From the NCBI GenBank assembly GCA_020426425.1, contig JAGQQB010000059.1:1-12327 (forward strand): a stretch of 12,327 nt of DNA. Direction: 5' to 3'. Position numbers and translations under genes: made by a program. Within the stretch, counting starts at the first letter, position 1. Every line of letters begins with the position of its first letter. The notes under the pieces are model-generated. The model worked only from the letters and a program-made list of their open reading frames with translations, was not told the DNA's origin and searched no databases. The stretch is from Planctomycetaceae bacterium (GTDB taxonomy: Bacteria > Planctomycetota > Planctomycetia > Planctomycetales > Planctomycetaceae). Positions 1-7,360 of this stretch are shown here, piece by piece.

Positions 1-33
1 GTCCGCGCGCTGCTCTCCGATGAGCAACATCCC

Positions 34-72
34 AAAGAAAACTCCTCATCGACGGATGCGTCGATGAGGAGT
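34..72 (-). terminator. Intrinsic terminator of the giant surface-protein gene
   Basis: A perfect 14-bp inverted repeat (41-54 with 59-72) closes a 4-base loop (55-58). Read on the minus strand, the stem is followed at once by TTTCTTT (40 down to 34), the layout of a Rho-independent terminator. It lies about 35 bases beyond the TAG at 107-109, which is the stop codon of the reconstructed ancestral frame of the giant gene. From the present premature stop at 253-255 it is about 180 bases away. That spacing independently supports 107-109 as the original gene end. Confidence 0.85.
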
Positions 73-106
73 CGGATTCGCTGCGATACATCTTGCTGGG
101 CGCGGA

Positions 107-227
107 CTATGGATTCACGGTGGCTGGGCCAGTCACGTCGATGTCGTCCTGACCAGCACCAGTGAAGACGCCGGATGCACCATCGAAGGTGAACATCACG
201 TCGGTTTCGATGTGCAGGCCATCGACC
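107..227 (-). pseudogene. Displaced C-terminal coding remnant of the giant surface protein
   Basis: If one copy of the 68-bp duplication is removed, the minus-strand frame of the giant gene continues after ...RFNNAL with 39 more codons (VDGLHIETDV...VTGPATVNP) and stops at TAG 107-109. The join creates NALVDGLHI, which matches the repeat consensus seen upstream (NAMVDGLAV, NATVDGLAV, NATVDGMAL). This stretch was therefore part of the beta-helix before the duplication. In the present sequence it is out of frame and behind a stop, so it is not translated with the giant protein unless frameshifting or loss of one repeat copy occurs. The frame reconstruction was read directly from the bases; its recent origin is inferred from the perfect identity of the two copies. 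Confidence 0.85.
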
Positions 228-363
228 AGGGCGTTGTTGAACCGGGAGCGAACTAGTCCGTCAATGTTAACCCAGTTACTGGTGGTGTCGTTCCCAGGGC
301 GTTGTTGAACCGGGAGCGAACTAGTCCGTCAATGTTAACCCAGTTACTGGTGGTGTCGTTCCC
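226..363. repeat. Perfect 68-bp tandem duplication
   Basis: Bases 228-295 and 296-363 are identical over 68 bases. The match at period 68 extends two bases further left (CC at 226-227 and 294-295), so the junction carries a 2-base microhomology. Because 68 is not a multiple of three, the duplication shifts the reading frame of the giant minus-strand gene and makes the stop at 253-255. No drift between copies is visible, so the event is either recent or an assembly artefact. Unlike the other repeats in this gene, which keep the frame, this one is an exact DNA-level duplication. Confidence 0.95.
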
Positions 364-3300
364 CATCAGGATGGCGTTGAATCCGTTCTCCATCGTACCA
401 GGCAGCGTACGGCGGAAGTCGCTGTTGGTGGAGCTGCCGTGGAACTCGGAGTTGTTGGCAATGAGGTTGATCCCATTGTTGTCCGCGTTGACCGCATTGA
501 TGTTGTTGATGTCGATCGTGGCGATGGCCATGTTATCCAGGGCAATGTTCACCGCGTTCGCACCGGCACGGTAGAAGGCACCCGTTGGCGAAGCGTCGAG
601 GTTGAAGTTCAATGTCGAGTTGTTCGCAGAGAGGTCGATTGCGTCAGCCCCCATGTCGGCGAACAGCAGTTGACCGGTCAAGTCGACCGTTACGTTGCTG
701 CCGGAGACCGCGTTCACCCGAATGCCATCGTTGGCAGCCATGTTGCCTCGCAGATTCACGCCGGTGAAGTTGACCATCGAAGCGAGCGACGAGTCGAGCC
801 GGATGGCATCGCCACCCATGGCATTGTTGAAGTGGACATCGGTCAGGTTGGCGGTGAAGGTCGAGTTGCTCGCCGTGACCGCCAGGCCATCAACCATGGC
901 GTTGTCGAAGATGGCATTCTGCAGATTCAACGTGCCCGTGGCGTCTGTCAGAGTGCCCAGGATACCGGTTCCGCCCGCTCCGTCGAACAGGATGAACGGT
1001 GCAGCACCTGGAGTGAGGTCGATTTGGACATCACCACCGGTGGTGCCAATGAATTCGATGCCATCTCCATTCGGACTGGTGAACGAACCGGCGTTCGCCA
1101 GGTTGAAGTCGTTCACGCTGTTGCCATGGGCTTCCAGGTGAATCCCGTCGTTGCCAGCATTGGCGCCGGAGACGTTGTCCCCGTTGAACGTGGTCGTGGA
1201 GTTGTTGGTGGACACGATGCGAATGGCATCGCCAGTTCCAGTCCCGTCGAAGGAGACGTCGGTCAGGTTGGCGGTGACGGTCGAGTTGCTGGCGTTGACG
1301 GCCAAGCCATCCACTGTGGCGTTCGAGACGTTCGCGTTCTCCAGATTCAAGGTGACGGTCGAATCGGTCGCCACACCCGTCACACCAGAACCACCAGCGC
1401 CATTGAGCAGCAAACCGCCCAGAGCCGGGGTGATCCCAATGTTGAGCGTGCTGCCATTCTGGGCGAGGAAGTCGATGCCATCGCCACCAGGACTGGTGAA
1501 CGAACCAGCGTTGGTGAGCGTGAAGTTGTTCGTACTACCACCGAGAGCTTCCAGATGCATGGCATCGTTGCCAGCATTTGCACCGGAGATCGCATCGCCG
1601 TTGAAGTTGACCGTCGAGTTGTTGTGAGCGTTCAACCGCAGAGCGTCGCCAGTCATCATCGCATCGCCATCGAAGGTCACGCGGTTGAGCGTTGCGTCGA
1701 AGGTCGAGTTGTTGGCAACCACGGCCATGCCATCGACACCAGCTCCATTGAAGTTGGCGTCGTCGATGCGGAGCGTGGCGGCTCCGTCAAATACGCTGCC
1801 CACGATCCCCGAACCAGTCGCATCGGAGAAGTCGGTAACGGCACCGAGCGGCATGGTGATGGACATGTCGAGTGTGCTGCCTGAGCCTGAGGTGAAGTCG
1901 AGACCATCACCGCCTGCCATGGCGAACGAACCGCCATTGACCAGATTGAAGACGTTGGTACTGGCAGCCAGCGATTCCAGGTGAATCGCATCGTTGCCCG
2001 CGTTCGCGGCGGACACGTTGTCCCCATTGAAGGTGACCGCTGATCCGTTGAGCGAGTTTAACCGCAGACCGTTGCCAGTCATCGTTCCATCAAGATTGAC
2101 CTCGTTAAAGATCACATCAACGATTGAGTTGTCGGAGATGACATCCAGGCCATCAGCCATGGCCATGGTGCCGGAAACTCGTTCGGCAGTCAGCATGGTG
2201 TCGGTGCTGTTGCTGGCGAGGATTCGCATGGCGTCGCCACCCATCGCATTGTCGAGCATGACATCGGTGAGCACCGTGTCGAACGTGTTGGCGTTGTCGA
2301 GCGTGAGGGCCATGCCGTCGATGGCGGCGTTCGAGAAATCGGCATTGGTGATGTTCAGATGCCCGGTCGAGTTGGCCACTCCGCCCACAATGCCCGAGCC
2401 AGCCTGGGCCATGTCAAACAGAGCCTTGGCTCCACCGACTGGGCCGCTGATGTCGATTTGGATGTCGCTGCCGCCGGTCGCCAGGAAGTCGAGGCCGTCA
2501 CCACCCGGGGTCGTGAAGGAACCAGCGTTGGTCAGCATAAACGTATTGGTACTGCCACCGAGCGATTCCAGATGAATCGCGTCGTTGCCTGCATTCGCAC
2601 CGGAGACGGTGTCGCCGTTAAACGTGACATTCGAGCCATTGAGGGAATTCAGCCGCAGAGCATTTCCGGTCATGGCTCCGTCGACAGCCACGTTGGTGAA
2701 GCTCACCGCCACCACCGAGTTGTCGGCGATCACGTCAAGACCATCATCCCTCGCTCCGGTGCCGGTGACGTCGGTCGCTGTCAGGTTCGAGACCGTGCCA
2801 CTGTTAGCGATCACGCGCATCGCGTCGCCGCCCATGGCTCCATCGAGCATGACCGTGTTGAGCGTGGTATTGAAGGTGTTGGCGTTACTCAGTGCCAACG
2901 CCATCCCGTCAACGGTCGCATTCGAGAAGTCAGCATTCGTGATCATCAGGCTGCCGGTGGAGTTGGTGACTTCACCCATGATGCCGGAGCCGCCAGCGTT
3001 GTCGAACAGAGCCTTGGGCAGTCCGGTGGCATCCAGTGCGATGTTCATTGTGCTGCCGCCTGTGGCCTGGAAGTCGAGCCCATCTCCTACGGGCGTGGTG
3101 AACGAGCCGACATTGGACAGCGTGAGGTTGTTCGTACTGCCATTGACTGCCATCAGGTGAATGGCATCTGCGCCCGCCATTGCCCCGGAGACACCGGTGC
3201 CAGTGACGGTTGAAACGGCCCCGTTTCGGGCGTTGATCTCGATGGCGTCACCCATGCTGGCGTTGTCGAACGTAACATTGTTGAGCATACCGGTGAAGGT

Positions 3301-6300
3301 CGACATGCCATCGGAACTGACGAGCAATCCGCCCAGCGTGCCACCATTGGCGTTGACGTTGGTCAGATTCAGAGTGCCGGTCGAATCGACCAGGCTGCCG
3401 TGGATGGCGTGTTCTGTCGCCCCGTCGAACTGAGCGGGAGACATGGGGTCGATCGCGGCGATGTTCATGTTGAGCGTCCCGCCCGTCAGGCCGGTGAAGC
3501 GGAGTCCATCGCGACCAGCTGCGGTGAATGAACCGGCGTCGGTGATGTTCATGTTGACCGTGCCGCCAGTGCGGGCTTCGAGCTCGATGCCATCTTGCAT
3601 GGCGTTCGCTCCCGAGACAGAGGTCCCGTTGAATGTGGTGGTCGCCAACGTGTTCGCGCCAATGTGGATGGCGTCAATGCCAGCTCCATCGAAGTTGGCC
3701 CCGTTCGCGAAGCTCAGGTTCGTGGTCGCTCCGTTGCCTGCGGTCGAGAGCAATCCATTGGCATCAGCCCCAGAGAAATTGACAATGCCACCATTCTGGA
3801 AGGTGATGTTGGCTACGCCTCCATTTGTGTTGGCCACTTGCAGGCCGTCGCCCATCGCGTCAGCAAAGGAGCCGGTATCGTTCATGACGACGTTCAGGCT
3901 GCCGTTGTTGACTTCGTAGTGCATGCCATCGGCATCGGCACTATTGCCCGAGACACCTGTCCCGGTGATCGTCCCGGTCGAGAAGGCTCCCACGATACCA
4001 TTGATGGCGTTCTGTCCCGCATCGTCGAGCGAGACGCCATTGAGCAGATTCGCGTTAAACGTCGAGCCACTGTTGGCAACAAGGTTCAGACCGTTGAGTA
4101 CGGCATCGTTCGCATCAGTGTTATCCAGTGTGAGGTTGCCCATCGAGCCTCCGCTCAGGACGACCGAGGCCCCATGGCCCCCCATCGCGTTGGCGAACGA
4201 ACCGTTGATGAACACGCCTTCGAACGCGGAGTTGCCGTCGGCAACGATGTCGAGGCCATCCTGTCCGGCACCAGAGAATGGGGTGTCGGTCACGAACATT
4301 GACAGTGCCGAGTTGTTGGTCAAGTCGCCATGAATTCCGTCTCCCATCGCAGCACTGAAGTCGCTATCGGCGATGGCGACATCTCCGGTGGAGAAGTTAT
4401 CGAGTGCGAGTGCAATCGCATCAGACCCAGCTCCAGTCGCGGTCAGCCGCGTAAAGCCGACATCGAGCAAACCAAAGTTGTCGACGGTGCCATCAAGAAT
4501 ACTCTCGCCGGTGTTGAGCGCTGTCGTGTCGGCCAGGGTGATGACCGCTTCGCCAGCGTCCACGTCAGCGTGAATGGCATCACGCATAGCGCCGTTCATA
4601 CCCAGCGTGTCGCCATTGACCACGACGCGACCACCGGTATTGGCGATGACGTCGAGATTGTGATTCATGGCATCTTCCAGATCGCTATTCGCGATGTTGG
4701 CAACCACTTCGCCGCCGTTCGTGCCGCGGAAGCGAGCACCGTAGCCATTCCCCTGGGCGTGGACATCGTTGAGCATGGCGTTGATGTCGGCATTGCTGCC
4801 ACGCAGATCGATCCCGGCGATCCCGCCAACGATCGTCGCGTCGCTGACGCTCAGGTCAAGTGGGCTCGTATTCGAGTTCCAGATGGCGATGCCGCCATTG
4901 GGAGCCTTGGTGGGATTGTTGTAGGCGAAGCCATCGATCACGCCGTTGCCAGTTGCGTTCTGCAGGAAGATCCCGCCACCATTGCCAGTCGTTCCAACGA
5001 TGTCCTGATTGATATTCTCGATCAGGAAATTGTTCACGCCGTTGCCAGCGATCATGGTGCCGCCATCGGGCGAGATGATGTTCACACCGACAATGCGATT
5101 GTTGTTAGCCAGGTTAAACACATTCGCACCAGCGTCAGCCGTGACGAAGGGACTCGGTCCGGTTGAGCTGAGGGTGCACAGCAGATTCGCTGGCCGGTTC
5201 GCCGCCTGGATCGCGAAAGGAGTTCCCTCACCCAGCACGAGCTGATTGTCGGTCAGGATCAGACCACTGCCACCAGCGAGAGGATTGGCTTCCGAGGTCG
5301 TTCCCGTCCGGATGAAGATGATGTCCGCCGTCGAATTTGAGGCGTTCTGCAAATTGTTGTAAGGGGTTTCAAACGTCCCGTTGCCGCCATTGGCTGCGGT
5401 GTTGTCGACGGTGATGATCTCCCAAGGTCGGTTCGTCGCGGGATTGATTGCCTGCTCCTGACGAGTCAGCAACGTTTCCTGAACACCAATTCGCGTCCGA
5501 CGACGGGTGCGATCATAAAGATGATCATACAGGCACTTCGAACGGCATGTGATACTCGGCGCACCAGCACCGATCAGCAGTGTTCCGTTGGCGTTCACCG
5601 ACGTACCAAAGTAGTCGTCGTCATAAACCGTCACACCCAACTGAACGCTCGTCAAATCCAACGCGACGCGACCGCTCACGCCAGTGACCGACTCACCCAT
5701 GTTGGCATCCAGCCAGTAGGCTCCCCCATACACAGACAGGCATTCAAAGCCAGGAATGCAGGTTCCGGCTTCGACGTCGGCCCCTTTGAGCTGAACTTCG
5801 GCCCGCTGCATGTTCTGGAAGACCAGACCGCGTCCCGTGAACAGGCAGTCGTTCGTACGAATCTCCGGTCCAAAGGCACGAGCGTCTTCGCTCCAGGGGA
5901 GGTAGAAGTTACCCGTTACCTGGAGGTACTCGGTGAGCCATTCGCCACCAACAGAAAACTGCCGCAGCGGAGTATCATGTTGTGAGTGGTCCCAAGTGAT
6001 GAAGGCGTTGACGCCGAAAATGCTGCTCAGATCGTTGCACAGCCAGCGTTGATTGAGGCCAACGTTGCCGCCGAGCAGCCGGCCTTCGGTGACCCATATC
6101 TGCGAATCCACGAGAAACGCCTGATCGGGTCCCAGCAGTTGGATTGGCGCCAGCACTCCGGTGGAGAAGTAGTTCCCTGGCGCCCCTGGACGTTCGCCAA
6201 AGTCTCCTTGCAGCCACAGGTACCCGCCATCGAGTCCGGCGAGTGGTGCCGCGGCTCCATAAACACTGCCGCTGGCCTCGCCAGAGGCTGTGTCCACTGT

Positions 6301-6375
6301 GTAGGTCTGTGCCGAAGCGGTTGTGGCCGCCAACAGACTTAACAGTGCCAAGGTGATCGTATGACGAGTGAACAT
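253..6375 (-). CDS. Giant inverse-autotransporter-like surface protein with beta-helix passenger, C-terminus frameshifted
   Basis: The product is 2,040 residues from the chosen ATG at 6375. Residues 1-22 are a Sec signal peptide (hydrophobic core ALLSLLAATTASA, likely cleavage ASA|Q). Residues about 45-270 resemble the inverse-autotransporter (intimin/invasin) beta-domain, with alternating aromatic strands such as GLNQRWL (106-112), VNAFITWDHS (122-131) and VTGNFYLPW (153-161). Six cysteines (113, 177, 206, 212, 277, 281) lie in the barrel and linker. From about 320 (ITVDNTAANGGNGTFETPY) a repetitive Asn/Gly/Asp/Ala-rich passenger begins, with motifs such as GDAIHLE and GDGLDF typical of parallel beta-helix rungs. 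No cysteine is seen after residue 400, and lysine is rare. By family knowledge the barrel sits in the outer membrane and exports the C-terminal passenger, probably as an adhesin. After residue 2027 a 68-bp duplication shifts the frame, giving 13 foreign residues; the ancestral length would be 2,066. An upstream in-frame GTG at 6415-6417 is less likely because the Shine-Dalgarno site and signal peptide favour 6375. Confidence 0.85.
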   Translation of the reverse strand: MFTRHTITLALLSLLAATTASAQTYTVDTASGEASGSVYGAAAPLAGLDGGYLWLQGDFGERPGAPGNYFSTGVLAPIQLLGPDQAFLVDSQIWVTEGRLLGGNVGLNQRWLCNDLSSIFGVNAFITWDHSQHDTPLRQFSVGGEWLTEYLQVTGNFYLPWSEDARAFGPEIRTNDCLFTGRGLVFQNMQRAEVQLKGADVEAGTCIPGFECLSVYGGAYWLDANMGESVTGVSGRVALDLTSVQLGVTVYDDDYFGTSVNANGTLLIGAGAPSITCRSKCLYDHLYDRTRRRTRIGVQETLLTRQEQAINPATNRPWEIITVDNTAANGGNGTFETPYNNLQNASNSTADIIFIRTGTTSEANPLAGGSGLILTDNQLVLGEGTPFAIQAANRPANLLCTLSSTGPSPFVTADAGANVFNLANNNRIVGVNIISPDGGTMIAGNGVNNFLIENINQDIVGTTGNGGGIFLQNATGNGVIDGFAYNNPTKAPNGGIAIWNSNTSPLDLSVSDATIVGGIAGIDLRGSNADINAMLNDVHAQGNGYGARFRGTNGGEVVANIANSDLEDAMNHNLDVIANTGGRVVVNGDTLGMNGAMRDAIHADVDAGEAVITLADTTALNTGESILDGTVDNFGLLDVGFTRLTATGAGSDAIALALDNFSTGDVAIADSDFSAAMGDGIHGDLTNNSALSMFVTDTPFSGAGQDGLDIVADGNSAFEGVFINGSFANAMGGHGASVVLSGGSMGNLTLDNTDANDAVLNGLNLVANSGSTFNANLLNGVSLDDAGQNAINGIVGAFSTGTITGTGVSGNSADADGMHYEVNNGSLNVVMNDTGSFADAMGDGLQVANTNGGVANITFQNGGIVNFSGADANGLLSTAGNGATTNLSFANGANFDGAGIDAIHIGANTLATTTFNGTSVSGANAMQDGIELEARTGGTVNMNITDAGSFTAAGRDGLRFTGLTGGTLNMNIAAIDPMSPAQFDGATEHAIHGSLVDSTGTLNLTNVNANGGTLGGLLVSSDGMSTFTGMLNNVTFDNASMGDAIEINARNGAVSTVTGTGVSGAMAGADAIHLMAVNGSTNNLTLSNVGSFTTPVGDGLDFQATGGSTMNIALDATGLPKALFDNAGGSGIMGEVTNSTGSLMITNADFSNATVDGMALALSNANTFNTTLNTVMLDGAMGGDAMRVIANSGTVSNLTATDVTGTGARDDGLDVIADNSVVAVSFTNVAVDGAMTGNALRLNSLNGSNVTFNGDTVSGANAGNDAIHLESLGGSTNTFMLTNAGSFTTPGGDGLDFLATGGSDIQIDISGPVGGAKALFDMAQAGSGIVGGVANSTGHLNITNADFSNAAIDGMALTLDNANTFDTVLTDVMLDNAMGGDAMRILASNSTDTMLTAERVSGTMAMADGLDVISDNSIVDVIFNEVNLDGTMTGNGLRLNSLNGSAVTFNGDNVSAANAGNDAIHLESLAASTNVFNLVNGGSFAMAGGDGLDFTSGSGSTLDMSITMPLGAVTDFSDATGSGIVGSVFDGAATLRIDDANFNGAGVDGMAVVANNSTFDATLNRVTFDGDAMMTGDALRLNAHNNSTVNFNGDAISGANAGNDAMHLEALGGSTNNFTLTNAGSFTSPGGDGIDFLAQNGSTLNIGITPALGGLLLNGAGGSGVTGVATDSTVTLNLENANVSNATVDGLAVNASNSTVTANLTDVSFDGTGTGDAIRIVSTNNSTTTFNGDNVSGANAGNDGIHLEAHGNSVNDFNLANAGSFTSPNGDGIEFIGTTGGDVQIDLTPGAAPFILFDGAGGTGILGTLTDATGTLNLQNAIFDNAMVDGLAVTASNSTFTANLTDVHFNNAMGGDAIRLDSSLASMVNFTGVNLRGNMAANDGIRVNAVSGSNVTVDLTGQLLFADMGADAIDLSANNSTLNFNLDASPTGAFYRAGANAVNIALDNMAIATIDINNINAVNADNNGINLIANNSEFHGSSTNSDFRRTLPGTMENGFNAILMGNDTTSNWVNIDGLVRSRFNNALGTTPPVTGLTLTD
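1139..3920 (-). repeat. In-gene higher-order repeat array (seven units)
   Basis: Within the giant gene a recurring block (consensus FNGDxVSGANAGNDAIHLE, later GSFTxPGGDGLDF) can be aligned at equivalent bases 1139, 1556, 1982, 2573, 3158, 3584 and 3920. Spacings are 417, 426, 591, 585, 426 and 336 bp, that is 139, 142, 197, 195, 142 and 112 codons, all in frame. The two long units carry about 55 extra residues, roughly two more rungs, around the motif GGDAMR...DDGLDVIADNS. The copies are diverged at DNA level, so the array is old compared with the 68-bp duplication. It probably arose by unequal recombination within the beta-helix. Confidence 0.8.
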
Positions 6376-6380
6376 GCTCG

Positions 6381-6385
6381 ACCTC
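6381..6385 (-). promoter_or_regulatory. Ribosome binding site deciding the giant gene start
   Basis: On the minus strand GAGGT sits five bases before the ATG at 6373-6375. The protein from that ATG begins MFTRHTITLALL, a compact signal peptide with a short basic n-region. The two upstream in-frame starts (GTG at 6415-6417 and ATG at 6385-6387) lack such a site or would give an over-long n-region. The second of them overlaps this site. Confidence 0.65.
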
Positions 6386-6417
6386 ATCTGGGTGAACGTC
6401 AACTTTGCCGTAGGCAC

Positions 6418-6720
6418 GGCTGGTGACGATCACCACGAATCGGGTTTGAAACGTGGTTCAACCGCTCGACGTGTGAACAGTTGTTCCACAATGGTCCAGA
6501 TGTACCGGTGGTACCGGTCGTATCAGATATCGGCAAAGTAGGGGCCAGTCTGGACATGAATCTGACGAACGTATCGAACTGGCAAGATCGACCGATCGCA
6601 AAGACAGTAGCGACTCAGTTGACTCTGCCGCCGAGTCCTCGAAAACCGGCAGATGTTGCGTTTCCGCCACAGCATCGCCCGAAACTGGAGATAGAGTCTC
6701 TCAAGGAAAGGAACAAACCG
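6418..6720. other. Divergent upstream region between the giant gene and the PilZ gene
   Basis: I recognise no gene in these 303 bases. The region must hold the promoters of the minus-strand giant gene and of the plus-strand PilZ gene, but I see no convincing -35/-10 pair for either. Two small dyads lie near the giant gene: TGGTGA-CGA-TCACCA at 6421-6435 and TTGAA-ACGTGG-TTCAA at 6446-6461. A short direct repeat GTACCGGT occurs at 6502-6509 and 6511-6518. These could be regulator sites, but they are short enough to be chance. The plus-strand frame of the PilZ gene stays open back to 6481, which could mean a longer N-terminus. Confidence 0.4.
6707..6712 (+). promoter_or_regulatory. Ribosome binding site of the PilZ gene
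   Basis: AAAGGA, in the purine-rich run AAGGAAAGGA, ends eight bases before the ATG at 6721. It supports that start over in-frame starts further upstream (TTG 6481, ATG 6556), which have no comparable site. Confidence 0.6.
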
Positions 6721-7140
6721 ATGCAAGGCTACATGACAACGCGAAAAGAATACGTACACCTCTCAGAGGCCGAACGTCGCGAATTCGATCGTCGCGAATT
6801 TCGAACCGTGGGCACGGTCTACCTCCCCAAAACGGGGACAACACCTGCACGGTGCGAGAAAGTCTGGACGCGCGATGTCTCCATGACCGGAGCCAAACTC
6901 TCGGTCAACAATGAGATTCCCGAATCGCGGATGTATCTGAAGTTGCTGTTGCCGCAATTCAAGGACACGTTGCTCGAGTGCGAGATCGTCCATCGGTCCA
7001 TCGTCGTGCGCCAGGCAATCAACGGAAAAGAACGCCACGAACATGTTTACGGCGTTCGATTCCTGCAATTGCTGCGCGAAGAGCAGTTCGCACCGCAGCT
7101 GAAAGAACTGCTGGAACTCACACCACAAAACCCGAACTAG
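6721..7140 (+). CDS. PilZ-domain protein, probable c-di-GMP receptor
   Basis: The product is 139 residues, the size of a stand-alone PilZ domain. The c-di-GMP-binding signature is present in order: RxxxR as RREFR at residues 24-28, then DxSxxG as DVSMTG at 52-57. The spacing is normal for the family and is followed by beta-strands (KLSV, MYLKLLLP, LLECEIVHR) and YGVRFLQL. No signal peptide or membrane segment is seen, so it should act in the cytoplasm. PilZ proteins bind the second messenger c-di-GMP and pass the signal to motility, adhesion or polysaccharide machinery; the target here cannot be read from sequence. It lies head to head with the giant surface-protein gene, which suggests, but does not prove, a link to adhesion control. 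The next gene is 220 bases downstream, so an operon is doubtful. I see no terminator or gene in that gap. Confidence 0.85.
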   Translation: MQGYMTTRKEYVHLSEAERREFDRREFRTVGTVYLPKTGTTPARCEKVWTRDVSMTGAKLSVNNEIPESRMYLKLLLPQFKDTLLECEIVHRSIVVRQAINGKERHEHVYGVRFLQLLREEQFAPQLKELLELTPQNPN

Positions 7141-7348
7141 CGATTCTCAGCGTCTGTGCATTGACCCAACCTGCCCATGATTCCCATGGCGCCACTTGCG
7201 TCGCCACGGGGCATCGGATAAAGCACGATGCGGAACGTCTGCTGATTTGGCGCCCCTCTTGTTGGTGGCGACGAAGCGGATGTGTTCCTGGCTTCTGATC
7301 TCCAAGGCCCCGCCTGAACACAATGGCAAGGTGGACAGGTCGACTCTC

Positions 7349-7354
7349 AGGTGA
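7349..7354 (+). promoter_or_regulatory. Ribosome binding site of the membrane NTPase gene
   Basis: AGGTGA ends six bases before the ATG at 7361 and fixes that start. The protein's first residues (HQFLDHYGITENPF) also look like a true N-terminus for this kind of ATPase. Confidence 0.6.
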
Positions 7355-7360
7355 CCGCGA

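Noticed and set aside
439..1884. Plus-strand open frame of 481 codons opposite the giant gene
   Set aside because: It mirrors the repeat periodicity and skewed codon use of the minus-strand gene, has no ribosome site or recognisable domain, and its product is low-complexity Val/Arg/Glu-rich. It is a shadow frame.
1139..3920. Regular repeats considered as a CRISPR array
   Set aside because: Units are hundreds of bases long, diverged and always in frame within a coding sequence. There are no short identical repeats with unique spacers.
2359..5166. Further long plus-strand open frames (2359-3213, 3595-4302, 4330-5166)
   Set aside because: Same reason: they are antisense to the repeat region, in one frame that the minus-strand codon bias keeps free of stops.
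7141..7360. Small gene or terminator between the PilZ and NTPase genes
   Set aside because: No frame with a ribosome site, no hairpin with a T-tract and no RNA-gene-like fold was seen.
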